A stretch of DNA of 64,000 bases from Selaginella moellendorffii (lineage: Eukaryota > Streptophyta > Lycopodiopsida > Selaginellales > Selaginellaceae), in the NCBI RefSeq assembly GCF_000143415.4, contig NW_003314308.1, positions 1,158,654 to 1,222,653 on the forward strand. The letters are read 5' to 3'. The notes under the pieces are model-generated. The model was not told where the DNA came from. It did not search any database and was given only the letters and a program-made list of their open reading frames with translations. The translations under genes and the position numbers were made by a program. Positions within the stretch are counted from its first letter, which is position 1, and every line of letters begins with the position of its first letter. Below, piece by piece: positions 54,722-64,000 of the stretch.

Positions 54722-55054
54722 GACAAAGTGTGAGTGATCGATGGACGTTGTCAACCATCTTAAAGTCAAACATATTTGAACAGAAGTATCGGACAAAGGT
54801 GTGCTTGTTTATTCTTTCAAGCTTACACCATGGACAAATCAAAAGAATCGTTATGTCTCAACACAAATGAAAGAGTTGCCTTTGTCAAGAAAAGACCATG
54901 TTGGCATTGGAAAACGCTAAGGGGATTGGCAAAAGTGGTTTATGAGTTTGGCTTTTTACGTCCATGCTTCGATGGCAGTATAAAGCTAGCTCGCCTAGCA
55001 AGCGGAAAGATCAATCCACTCTCCTTGCTCTCTTATATGAGTTTTTAAGGAACG
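54722..55054. other. Short intergenic spacer
   Basis: 333 bases between the CRK start and the ferritin-like pseudogene, probably both 5' flanks. A TATA-like AGTATAAAG lies at 54978-54986 in plus orientation, about 70 bases before the pseudogene ATG. Confidence 0.4.
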
Positions 55055-56117
55055 ATGATGTCACAAGTGCTCCTCCTCCTCCTGCTGCTGTGCGTCTCGA
55101 CTTTCAGTGCCTCGGGGAGTGCAAGCCAAGGTTACTCTCAGCCTGAGAAGCCGGGCATGCATCCCAAGAGATCCAGCACCGTAAACATTAGTAATGGCAA
55201 AGCTTTTTCAAGAACTTCGGTTCTAATGTGAATGGCAATACCATCTTGGGATCTTCCTGACGAGCTGTCCTCAAGCAATTGAGTCGCCATCGGCGAGCTT
55301 GAGCGAGAGAGATGCCGCCCTCCTCAATAGCCTCCTCGTCATGGAGACCATTCATCGCCAACAGAAGTGGCAGCATAGCTCCAATGGCAAATTCCTCGCA
55401 GCCCCCCTCTCTGGTTCACGGGATGGTGGTGGAATTCAAGGGTCATCAGCTCGACCATACGAGGTAGCTATAGTTCTCGTTGAAGTTGTGATCAATAGTG
55501 GATGGTTTGCTGCAGTGCACTTGCGAACAACAGTGCTATCAGGGCGGCACGCATCAACGTCGGGCAGCAAACTTTCGCTGGGATCATCGACGCTGCACTT
55601 AGTCAGAAGTTATCGCCCAAGTTCGATGCTTTTGGAAACGCGGAGAGCGTGCTCCTGGCCTCTTCCGTCCTGTCTCCACTAGCATCTTCTCTCGCAGAAG
55701 CGATGCTTCCCTGGCTGGAAAGCGTGGCTGCAAGAACGGTAGTGTAAACTGCGAGATCTCTCGAGCACTTGTTTAAATTCTTTGTTTTCGCAGATGGCGG
55801 CAGGAACGTTGCGAGCGCTATCGAGTGAAAACGCGGCCATCAAAACAATGGTCCTGCAAATGAAAGACAAGAGAGTGGATCCACTCTCGCTCACGGTTGG
55901 GACACTCTCGGGCAGGATCGGCGACCTCCACACGCGTTTGGAGGAATTGAGCAACGCCCATTGCAGTACGGGACCCATGAAAGCATCCGCTTTACAGAGC
56001 AACACCATGAAACTGGTGGAACCGATGAAATTGGTGGCAAAGCGAAGTCCAGTGGCAGTCTTTAGAGTGCTTGGCAAACTTGGAATTATAGATCAAATGT
56101 TTTTGTTCCAGTTATAA
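55055..56117 (+). pseudogene. Ferritin-like desiccation-related protein gene, frameshifted copy
   Basis: Plus-strand paralogue of the gene at 56485-58906, in tail-to-tail orientation. A signal-like start MMSQVLLLLLLLCVSTFS is followed by a stop after about 58 codons. Homology resumes as FLTSCPQAIESPSASLSERD and ALLNSLLVMET; a one-base shift near 55350 moves the frame to FIANRSGSIAPMANSSQPPS, LVHGMVVEFKGHQLDH. The later exons are open and clean: ALANNSAIRAARINVGQQTF, KFDAFGNAESVLLASSVLSP, then MAAGTLRALSSENAAIKTMV to the TAA at 56117. It lacks the proline-rich region entirely. Introns after HTR and ART sit at the same places as in the paralogue. It is probably dead, unless the shift is a sequence error. 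Confidence 0.75.
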
Positions 56118-56484
56118 AACGAGAAATGAATCTATGTCTATGCTGTTTATAGTTTCACTGTCCCAGCTTGAAGCATGTCACAAATGACTGCAATCTTAAA
56201 GTTAACCAGCTAGAATGCACGGAGAGAGATTTCGTCCAAGCCACAAAAGCTTCCAACAAAAAATTCTAACTAAGATGGATCTGTATTATTTCCTCATCTT
56301 GTATGATATGTATTTTTTTGTGATTCATTAAATATTAAGTTGAAACATTTTGATGGATTGCTAGTCTCAAAAAAAAAAAAAAAGAAAAAGTTATGACTGT
56401 TTGTCAAAATAAATGGATGTATTCAAAAGCTTCCAAAACAAATATGTATGGAAGGATCATGCAATGAATGAATTTCTGAAGCTT
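56118..56484. other. Convergent 3' spacer
   Basis: 367 bases between the two tail-to-tail ferritin-like genes: shared 3' flank with AATAAA-like and poly-A stretches (for example 56370-56384). Nothing else recognised. Confidence 0.5.
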
Positions 56485-58906
56485 CTAGGCTAGGATTCCG
56501 AGGTCACTAAGCACATTAAACACGCCCATGGTACCCTGTCTTGCAACCATCTTCACTGGCTCCACCACCATCGAGTTGTCTTGGCTCAAAGACGGTGAAG
56601 CGAACGGCTTTCCGGCACACTCATCGCTGAGGAGAGCCAAAAGATGGCGCAGCTCCGTGATCTTGCTGGAGAATGCGCCCACTGTCATTGGAAATGGAAC
56701 GACTTTGTTCTCGCTCATTGAAATTAGCATCGTTCTCACGGCCGCGTCCTCACTCGTCAGAGCTCTCAGCATTCCTGCCACGATCTATGTACATGCACAA
56801 AGAAAGACAAAGAGCAGGGTTTAGATCTTGATCGAGAGAGATGGCGTGTTTTACCGCCTTTGAAGCCTCGTTTTCCAGCTGGGGAAGAATCGCCTCAGCA
56901 AGCGAAGGTGCCATAGGGGACATGACAAAAGATGCCAAAAGAACTCTCTCGGGGCTTCCAAACGCATCGAATTCGGGTGGAAGTTTCTGGCCAATCGCCG
57001 CCTGGAGGATTCCAGAGAAAGCTTGCCTTCCAACGTTCATGCGTGGCCTTGCAACAGCTCGGTTTGTCAAGAACTGGGACAGCACACTGCACCCAAGGAA
57101 GAAGAGGGAAAAGTAAGAAACAAAAACACAAAATTTGACCAACCTGATGTGATCTAGCTGATGAACAGCAAATTCGTTCATTAGCTTGTGCACCAGCGAA
57201 GAGGTTTGGGAAGAATTGTGGTTACTCATGTGAAAGGTGCCACCATTGGCTACCGTCACGTAAAACTGGGAGAGTATGTATTCCATCTTGAGGAGGCTGT
57301 TGAGAAGTCGGGTATCAGTGTCACTCAATGATGTTGGTGTTTCCAAACGCCTACAGCTGGTCGTTCTTCCTCCAAGGGGGTTGTAACTTGGTGGCGGTAA
57401 CTCATAACTGGGCGGAGGTGGTGGCGATGAAGGCTCATAGCTTGGTGATGGTGCCGGTGGTGGCGGTGACTCGTAGCTCGGTGACGGTGGTGGTGGATAC
57501 TCAGGCGGTGGTGGACTGGAGTAACTTGGTGGTGGAGCATAACGTGTTGGTGGTGGTGAATACTCAGGTGGAGGTGGTGGACTGGAGTAATTTGATGGCG
57601 GAGTTGGTGGCTCATAGCTCGGTGACGGGGGTGGTGGATACTCAGGTGGCGGCGGTGGACTGGAGTAACCTGGTGGCGGGGTTGGTGGCCCATAGCTTGG
57701 TGACGCCGGTGGTGGATACTCAGGTGGTGGCGGTGGACTGGAGTAACCTGGTGACGGTGGTGGCGGTGGACTAGAGTAACTTGGTGGCGGAGTTGGTGGC
57801 TCATAGCTTGGTGACGCCGGTGGTGGATACTCAGGTGGTGGCGGTGGACTGGAGTAACCTGGTGACGGTGGAGGCGGTGGACTAGAGTAACTTGGTGGCG
57901 GAGTTGGTGGCTCATAGCTTGGTGATGGCGGTGGTGGATACTCAGCTGGTGGCTGTGGACTGGAGTAACCTGGTGACGGTGGTGGCGGTGGACTAGAGTA
58001 ACTTGGTGGCGGAGTTGGTGGCTCATAGCTTGGTGACGCCGGTGGTGGATACTCAGGTGGTGGCGGTGGACTGGAGTAACCTGGTGACGGTGGTGGCGGT
58101 GGACTAGAGTAACTTGGTGGCAGAGTTGGTGGCTCATAGCTGAGTGATGGTGGTGGTGGATACTCAAGTGGCGGCGGTGGACTGGAGTAACCTGGTGACA
58201 GTGGTGGCGGTGGAGAGTAACTTGGTGGCGGAGTGGGTGGCTCATAGCTTGGTGACGGCGGTGGTGGTGGATACTCAAGTGGTGGCGGTGGACTAGAGTA
58301 ACTTGGTGGCGAAGTTGGTGGTTCATAGCTTAGTGGCGGTGGTGGTGAATACCCAGGTGGTGGCGGTGGACTGGAGTAACTTGGTGGCGGAGTTAGTGAT
58401 AACGTTGGTGGTGGCGGTGGACTGGAGAAACTTGGTGGTGGAGTTAGCGATAATGCTGGTGGTGGCGGTGGACTGGAGTAACCTGGTGGCGGAATTGGTG
58501 AGCTTGGTGACGGTGGTGGATACTCAGGTGGTGGCGGTGGACTGGAGTAACTTGGTGGAGGAGTTGGTGGCTCATAGCTTACTGACGGTGGTGGCGGTGG
58601 ACTGGAGTAACTTGGTGGTGGAGATGGTGGCTCATAGCTTAGTGACGGTGGTGGTGGTGGATACTCAGGTGGCAGCGGCGGACTGGAGTAACTTGGTGGC
58701 GGTGTTGGTGGCTCTGATGGTGGTGGCTCATAGCTTGGTGACGGTGGTGGTGAATACCCAGGTGGTGGCGGTGGACTGGAGTTACTTGGTGGCGGAGGCG
58801 GTGGGTCGTCCTTCACTAAGTGTGTTAGTCGAGCTGCACTGCCTGCAACAGAAGATGTCACACACAGCACTAACAGCAGCAACCTGATCATAGAGAACGA
58901 CTCCAT
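56485..58906 (-). CDS. Extensin-like proline-rich protein fused to a ferritin-like desiccation-related domain
   Basis: Three exons: 57144-58906, 56855-57086 and 56485-56784; 2295 nt, 764 aa. Signal peptide MESFSMIRLLLLVLCVTSSV. Residues about 35-510 are an extensin-type array (SPPPPP, YSSPPPPP, SYEPPTPPPS, EYPPP; many SPPPP sites for Hyp arabinosylation). Then comes TSLSDTDTRLLNSLLKMEYI, VHKLMNEFAVHQLDHI, RMNVGRQAFSGILQAAIG, FDAFGSPERVLLASFVMSPM and IVAGMLRALTSEDAAVR, the ferritin-like domain of plant desiccation-related (PCC13-62-like) proteins. The usual family is about 300 aa without a Pro-rich head. It is probably secreted to the wall. The first donor is GTTGGT, less common but in phase with the paralogue's intron. 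Iron-ligand residues are not obvious. Confidence 0.85.
57370..58800 (-). repeat. Coding minisatellite of extensin-like repeats
   Basis: Imperfect tandem units of roughly 100-126 bp in exon 1 of the fusion gene, encoding variants of SPSYEPPTPPPSYSSPPPPP and GYSSPPPPPEYPPP. Neighbouring units between about 57660 and 58140 are nearly identical, indicating recent expansion, so the repeat number is likely to vary between alleles and to be collapsed or expanded in assemblies. Confidence 0.85.
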
Positions 58907-59467
58907 GATTCGACACGGAATGGTGTGATGCCGCTGCTCTAATGAGCCACGGTTTTATACTGCGTAACACCATGCACACATTCCACAATTCAACATTACA
59001 AGCATGGAAAGTCATCCGCATTTAGCAAAAGTAGTGAACGGGCTTTACGTTTTTGGAACTTCCACTTTGCCAATCTAGGCATCCTTGCTTGAATATCAAG
59101 AAGTTCTATGGAGCTTCATGGCATGAAGGCTTTATCCACGAACTATGTGATGCTAGATCACGCCCCTCTTTACATTAAAAGTCACGTCTTTCAGTTTGAA
59201 ACAAATCCCACTAAACGATCTTTTAATTTCATCCTTGCTAGCAAACTGGATAGTATAAGCTGGTCGTTTTTTCCTCGTCCCGACCCTGTGTGTATGTTAA
59301 AACTCGGAGAAACAAAACTCCATTGGCCGCTCTAAAAGAAAGATGACTATAAAAACTTCCCTGGCCTTCGATCTTTTGTTAGACTTTCATTGTATGGTGC
59401 AGCTACCTTGCTGGCTTCTGTACGAGAAAGAACAAAGCTCAGGTTGAAAGACAACTACTTGTGACAC
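58907..59467. other. Intergenic spacer
   Basis: 561 bases. The left part is the promoter of the extensin-ferritin gene: TTTTATACTG around 58952-58962 gives a minus-strand AGTATAAAA TATA box about 50 bases upstream of the ATG. The right part is the 3' flank of the SLT-like gene. No gene seen. Confidence 0.5.
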
Positions 59468-61380
59468 TTACTTTGGTCTGGGATGATACTCCGGGAGCGT
59501 GTCCAGGTATTTTAGCCAGAACGGCCCAGCTTCAGCACTATCTACACACAGAGGCCCACCTCTGTACGACTGGACGATGAACTGGTCACTTCTCGTCCTG
59601 CCTTGCTCAGAGTTAGACATAGAAGTGGATGATTCTTTCCACACGAACCTGTTCTTGTAACCTGCCAACCAGGAGACATACGCCGCTCCAAAATACATCG
59701 ACACAAAGGGCTTAGTTAAGTCTTCGCATGATCTTAGCCTGTATGACTTGTACCCCAAATCTCTGACAGGGAGAACAAAGCAAATAAAAAACATGTAAGG
59801 AATGATGCACAATTTGCTTACGAATAGAGCCATAACGCGGTGGTATATGGCGTCTGCATTAGTCCTGTCGGAGATTCCAGCCCGAACAAAAGCCTTTTAC
59901 TGCTGATATCTGCTAACGTGCAAAGCATAGCCTGACAAAGGAACAAACAAAATCAAGCATAGATTTATAAAGGCATGAAAGAAAATTCCGCTTACTGGGC
60001 TAATTCCTCTGTCAGTAAAGTATCTCGATACGATTATTCCTGCAATGGCCTAGAAGAACATAGAGATTTAGACACGCGAAGTAAAATACAGGTTTTACCT
60101 TCAACTCTGTCCTTGTAACAAAAGGTCGCATCTGAGTATCACGGGAAAAGCGCACTTTTCCTGGTTTTTCTCCTGCCTTGGTCCATTCCTTTTTCACATC
60201 TGGTTGTCTCCACATTTCTGCCATGTCCTGTGCCGAAGTTCTTTCCTCCCAATAAATCCACTGGCGTCCTAAAACAACGCAAAAACAAATAAAATACTCT
60301 GGGGACGTAACAACAAAAGTTTACCTGGTGAAGGACTCGGTTGCACTGCAGCGGAACCCAGATGAGCAGGAGCTGGCGTTGAAGCAGGCGAGTCAAGAAC
60401 AGGCAACTCCCTGATGCAAAACGAAAGTAAACATCTGATCCATGTCGTTTGAGATAGTATTACCTTCCAATAGGTAGGTTCTGCTTGGCTTGTAAGTAAC
60501 GGTTCCAATAACCGAGAGTGAACTTGCTTGTCGCATGCTTCGGTCCTGAGTTATATGCCCGAACCATGAACTCTTCACTCCGCCTCCTACAGTGGCATTG
60601 CATAAGTCAAAGAACCGCTAGCTAAAAACTATTAGCTTACTTATGCTCGTAAGTAGACAACCATTTCAAATATGCCGCTCCAAAGTAGACACAGACAAAA
60701 GGTCTGTAGAGCATGTCAGCAGAATAGGCATTGAAGCTCATGTCCCTATGGAAACAATTTTATTTGCGTTCGGTTACGAGGAAACCAAGGAGAGCTCAGA
60801 AAACAACACTTACTTGGCTAGCCATTCAGCCGTGGACGCTAACACTTGCATAAGACCCGTGCTTGCTTCCTTTAGCTTGGGCTCATAGCGATGTGCTAGA
60901 GGTTGACGATGGCTCTCGATCTCCGCAATAGCGCAAATCATCGACTGCATTGTCAAACAAAGAAGAAGACAAAAATCCATCAATCCAGCAACAGGCACAA
61001 AAAAGAACAAGAACTTACTGGACAAAAATCCATCAATCCAGCAACAGGCATAAAAAAGAACAAGAACTTACTGGATCGAGCCTTCGCTTGAAGTGCCTTC
61101 CAATGATAAGCTCCGCCACAGCCTATACCAGAAAGCACGGACAAGAAGAGCTTGCGTTAGCTATGGTAGCGTGCAAGAGAAAGTAAGAAAGGAGCTTTCT
61201 TACCCGCATTTCCGTTTGAGTGAGGTATGGATGGCCGTCCGGATTTCTCGACATATGAACCTTGCTTCCTGGAGCTTCCCCGGCGGCGATCCACTCCTTG
61301 CGGACATCGACATGCGACCACATCGCGAGCATGTCCTCGGGATCCACACAGTCATCCCAATATTTCATGCCCGGCGGCAT
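59468..61380 (-). CDS. Protein with two lysozyme-like (SLT) domains, second one catalytically degenerate
   Basis: Eleven exons: 61204-61380, 61072-61122, 60814-60944, 60641-60745, 60464-60586, 60325-60410, 60099-60268, 59996-60049, 59822-59931, 59649-59762 and 59468-59597; 1251 nt, 416 aa. Repeat 1 (about 1-195): KYWDDCVDPEDMLAMW, TQTEMRAVAELI, MICAIAEIESHRQPLA, STGLMQVLASTAEWLA, PFVCVYFGAAYLKWL, EEFMVRAYNSGP. A linker of about 28 residues rich in Pro/Ala/Ser follows. Repeat 2 (about 225-416): QWIYWEERTSAQDMAEMW, VTRTELKAIAGII, LADISSKR, PTGLMQTPYTT, VSMYFGAAYVSWL, DQFIVQSYRGGP. The AEIES Glu, the presumed catalytic acid, is Ser in repeat 2. Plants have single-domain relatives of unknown role. 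Exon order is parallel in both halves. Confidence 0.88.
60968..61073 (-). repeat. Tandem 53-bp duplication in an intron that copies the splice donor
   Basis: Copies 60968-61020 and 61021-61073 differ at about one base. On the minus strand each ends at CCA|GTAAGTTC, so the 5' splice site at the exon 61072-61122 border has an identical second copy 51-53 bases downstream. Use of the distal copy would add about 53 nt and shift the frame. Confidence 0.85.
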
Positions 61381-61892
61381 TTTCGAGCTCGCGATCTCAA
61401 GACGGCATTCAGCGCCGCGCTGCGACTGGCAAGATCCTGGAGCTGGAGGAGCCGGAGAGGCGCTTCCGGGAGCGCGGAATTGGGGAGAGATCGGCCTCGC
61501 CTACCTGATGCTGGCGCTGGTGCTGCGCAGCTCCGCGGCGCGCTGGAGGATTCCTCGCGAACCCTCGCTCTCCCCCTTCCCCCAAACCCTAAATACTTCC
61601 ACACGCGATTTCCTCTTCATCGTTTTTTTTTGCATGCGTCTTGTGCCCTTCTCGCTTCTTCCATGGCATTTTTTTATGCCAGAAATTTTTTCCACGGCAC
61701 CGTTAGGGCAGGCCCGAGATCGTGCCACGTGCAGCCCGGAACTGCCGCCACGTGGCAAAGTCTTGGCTTAGAAAGAACCATGTCTTTGTGGTTTTTTTAA
61801 TGGAGTCATGGATCAACTCTTTCTTCCAAAGTGGAGCATTTCCTTGTAACCACTAAGAGGGAATTTTGACTTTAACATGAGTGTTTCCCTGC
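61381..61892. other. Intergenic spacer
   Basis: About 510 bases: the GC-rich 5' flank of the SLT-like gene at left (including AAACCCTAA at 61584-61592), and a promoter region with GCCACGTG-like motifs (around 61723 and 61749) for the downstream peptide gene. No other gene seen. Confidence 0.45.
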
Positions 61893-61900
61893 TATATAAG
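61893..61900 (+). promoter_or_regulatory. TATA box of the small-peptide gene
   Basis: TATATAAG 60 bases before the ATG at 61960; a transcription start near 61925 is expected. Its spacing supports the small ORF as a real gene. Confidence 0.6.
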
Positions 61901-61959
61901 ATTAGCTTCCCTAGGCAAAGAGTGTGTAGAAAAGCACACAATTATAAGTTTTGAGAAGA

Positions 61960-62172
61960 ATGAAGAGCAAGAGCATGGGCAAAAGTGCGTTTCTTTTGTT
62001 GTCACTGATGGCATTTTGGATTGTGTTGCTGCTTCTTGCACCAAATTTTGCTGCTGCTACTGCTAGAAATCCCACTAAGGATGCGGTTTCTGCCAGAGGA
62101 GCGCCTGGTGCATCTTACCACTTGGAGCACAACGACATAAACGAGCGCGGCAGACATCCCCCACGCCCTTGA
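61960..62172 (+). CDS. Small secreted peptide precursor, RGF/GLV(CLEL)-like
   Basis: 70 aa, ATG 61960 to TGA. The N terminus MKSKSMGKSAFLLLSLMAFW begins a strong signal peptide ending near NFAAATA. A short variable region follows, and the C terminus is DINERGRHPPRP. This aligns with root meristem growth factor peptides, for example the pattern D-Y-x-x-x-G-x-H-P-P-R-x, sharing D, G, HPPR. The Tyr normally sulfated after Asp is Ile here, so a sulfated form would be impossible. The precursor layout (about 70-120 aa, signal, variable part, terminal peptide) fits. It could instead be an unrelated secreted peptide; evidence is limited to one short motif. Confidence 0.6.
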   Translation: MKSKSMGKSAFLLLSLMAFWIVLLLLAPNFAAATARNPTKDAVSARGAPGASYHLEHNDINERGRHPPRP

Positions 62173-62368
62173 ATCCAGTATGTGTTACCAAAGTCTTATA
62201 AAGATATGGACAAGCTTGCGAAATAGACGATACATAATCTGGCCACAAGTCACCAAAAATAAAAATTGGTTTAAGGTGTGAATGTCTCAAGTCTGTCAGT
62301 CTCTCCTCAAAGATCAAGATCTAGTCAACTGCCAGTCCACAAAGGTCAAAATGTTTGACTAGCCATAT

Positions 62369-62637
62369 AAAGCATCAATATAGTCTGGACTGGAGAAAAG
62401 AAGATCAACTGGAATGTCTCAGCCCTTACAATTTGGAAGGCTGTGAAGAACTTGCAAGAAAAGCAAGCTCCACTTTTTCCACTACAGGGTGAGATATTTA
62501 GCTAGAAATTGTATACTACCAATTTCAAACATTGTAGCTTTCCAAGACAGGATATATGAAAATTGATGCAAAATGGAAAGAACTACCTGAGGAATTTTCA
62601 CGAAATTAATTAGAGATTCAATTTTTTTTTTTTTTTT
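62369..62637. repeat. Direct repeat, copy 1
   Basis: Starts GCATCAATATAGTCTGGACT and ends in ATTAGAGATTCAA plus a T-run. It is nearly the same as 62642-62870, with small indels in the middle. Both copies lie between the peptide gene and the right end. Non-coding; origin unknown. Confidence 0.8.
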
Positions 62638-62641
62638 TATG

Positions 62642-62870
62642 AAGCATCAATAGAGTCTGGACTGGAGAAACGAAGATCAGCCCTTACAATTTGGAAGGCT
62701 CCGAAGAACTTGCAAGAAAGCAAGCTCCCCTTTTCCTACTACTGGGTGAGATATTTGGTGAATTTTAGCTAGAAATTGTATACTACCAATTTCAAACATT
62801 GTAGCTTTCCGAGACAGGATATATGAAAATTGATGCAAATGGAAATATACTACAATTAGAGATTCAATTT
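62642..62870. repeat. Direct repeat, copy 2
   Basis: Copy of 62369-62637, starting GCATCAATAGAGTCTGGACT. It lacks a short segment (around CTACCTGAGGAATTTTCACG of copy 1) and carries TTTGGTGAATT absent from copy 1. Confidence 0.8.
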
Positions 62871-64000
62871 TCTTTTTTCTTTTTCCAAGTTTTTCAACGA
62901 AATCTCTAAGAGAACTCAAAAAAGATGTGTACAGCAAACTCGTGAACTTTAGATTTGGCATATAAAATACTTTCTCCTATACACTTGCACTGTACAAATA
63001 CAAAGGGCCTGGCCGTACGCTTCTTGCAAGCTGGCGGTCACAAGCATTGGTTGTGTCATATGGTGGTTGGCGCCTGGCGTCAGCGGCGGAGGGGACAACG
63101 TGGCATCCAGTACGGAGGAGACTCCCGTACGGGGGAATCTCCCCCGGATTCCCTGGGAATCTCCTGTCGCCCCTGCAACACCAGCCTTGTCGTTGCCCCG
63201 CTGAAGCGCAATAAAAACAAGGCGCAGGAAGAAACGAGGAACTTTGCGACACTGACAAACACAGGAAAAAGCAAAGCGACGGTTTGGTGGTGGCAATGGA
63301 AAACAATGCCCAAATTCAATTCAAGCTATAATCAATTGCTGCCAGGAGAAAAACATTATAAAAACAATGGTTTTGATGCAAGGATTACATACATACCTTT
63401 AGTTTTTTCATTCTTCTTCTCAGACTTCTTCTCCTTGGCTTGGCTTGAGAATCAAATCCCTGCCTGCAACAACATTACAATAAAACTAATGGCCCCTGCT
63501 GTGGATCTGATATTGTTGGTGAGAAAAGAAGGGGCGCTTTGAAGCTTTTAGAATGAAGTGAAAAGAGAGGTTCGTTCTTATCTAAAAGCCATACTCCGGC
63601 GGGGCAAAAGGATAGATTTAAGTAGTTCTTTGATGTCGCTAGTTAAGATCCAAGCGTTGTTCCTTGACAATGGATCTGGATTTCCGGATGCAACCTTCTC
63701 CTTTTTCTTTTTGGCCTTCGGCTGTTGATTGTCTCGCCAGAAGCCAGCAAGTAGCGCAGCCAGCGAGCATCAATCAATCAGCTCACTAGAAAGGAAGGAA
63801 TAAAAAAAAAGCCAAGAGAGGAGCAAACCTTTGAGCTTGGCTGCTGCCTACAGCACGACACATTTATAAAGCGACCTTCGTACGCGTGTATTCCGCTTCT
63901 TGCTTTGTTGTTTGCCTTTACTTGCTTGCCTTGGTGCTCGCTCACTCGCTCCCTTCCACTAGAGGAGAGTCCCTGTGAGAGAAGGAGAGCGTAAGTTAGC
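62871..64000. other. Trailing region, no gene recognised
   Basis: About 1.1 kb with short ORFs only and no known domain. AT-rich text near 63470-63540 and a TTTATAAAG at 63861-63869 could belong to a promoter of a gene to the right of the window. No microRNA or tRNA was found. Confidence 0.4.

Noticed and set aside
57325-58326. 333-codon His-rich ORF in another frame of the proline repeats
   Set aside because: It is a by-product of the minisatellite: CCA/CAC codons in shifted frames give HQ/HH repeats. The proline frame has signal peptide and downstream domain.
57370-58800. Regular repeats resembling a CRISPR or satellite array
   Set aside because: Units are imperfect, have no unique spacers, and encode a continuous extensin-like protein in a plant genome.

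Overview
The window is nuclear DNA of a land plant, most likely a lycophyte of the Selaginella type (inference). Genes are densely packed, introns are mostly 45-120 bp with GT-AG ends, and there are many intronless PLS-type pentatricopeptide repeat (PPR) genes. Two deeply conserved plant microRNA genes, MIR166 and MIR171, can be read directly. There are no bacterial-style operons. Exon borders given here were set by hand from splice signals plus reading frame; in the intact multi-exon models the exon lengths sum to whole codons. A run of Ns at 3212-3413 marks an assembly gap.

Layout. 1-8.5 kb: UEV1-type ubiquitin E2 variant (-), short-chain dehydrogenase (-, broken by the gap), SHL/EBS-type BAH-PHD histone reader (+), TPR-SET protein (-), and a divergent Dof-like zinc-finger protein with an EAR-type motif (+). 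8.5-28.5 kb: PPR (-), glyoxysomal isocitrate lyase ending in SKL (+), RRP7-like rRNA-processing factor (-), PPR (+), a Ser/His-rich plant protein (+), a fasciclin-like arabinogalactan protein (+), PPR (-), proteasome lid subunit RPN12 (-) head-to-head with mitochondrial ribosomal protein mS33 (+), a bS21 ribosomal protein (+), and two plus-strand genes I cannot name. 28.7-29.8 kb: MIR166 on the minus strand.

31.7-45.7 kb is a degraded, partly AT-rich accessory block. It holds four damaged PPR genes, a decayed Merlin-type DNA transposon with terminal inverted repeats, an FCP1-like phosphatase pseudogene split by a small LTR retrotransposon, a second LTR element nested in the first one's 5' LTR, and about 3 kb of AT-rich repeats. 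Paired repeat copies show C-to-T and G-to-A decay.

45.7-64 kb: a bHLH factor of the LRL group (-), a cyanovirin-N homology (CVNH) protein (+), MIR171 (+), a decayed and an intact cysteine-rich receptor-like kinase in tandem (-), an inverted pair of ferritin-like desiccation-related genes (one decayed, one fused to about 450 residues of extensin-like proline repeats), a protein with two lysozyme/SLT-like domains of which the second has lost its catalytic Glu (-), and a small secreted-peptide gene resembling RGF/GLV precursors (+). The last 1.8 kb holds a direct repeat and no gene I can recognise.

The genes do not form a pathway. Recurrent themes are organelle gene expression (PPRs, mS33, bS21), chromatin and ubiquitin functions, and secreted or cell-wall proteins. 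Telo-box motifs (AAACCCTAA) sit just upstream of several of the PPR, ribosome and proteasome genes.
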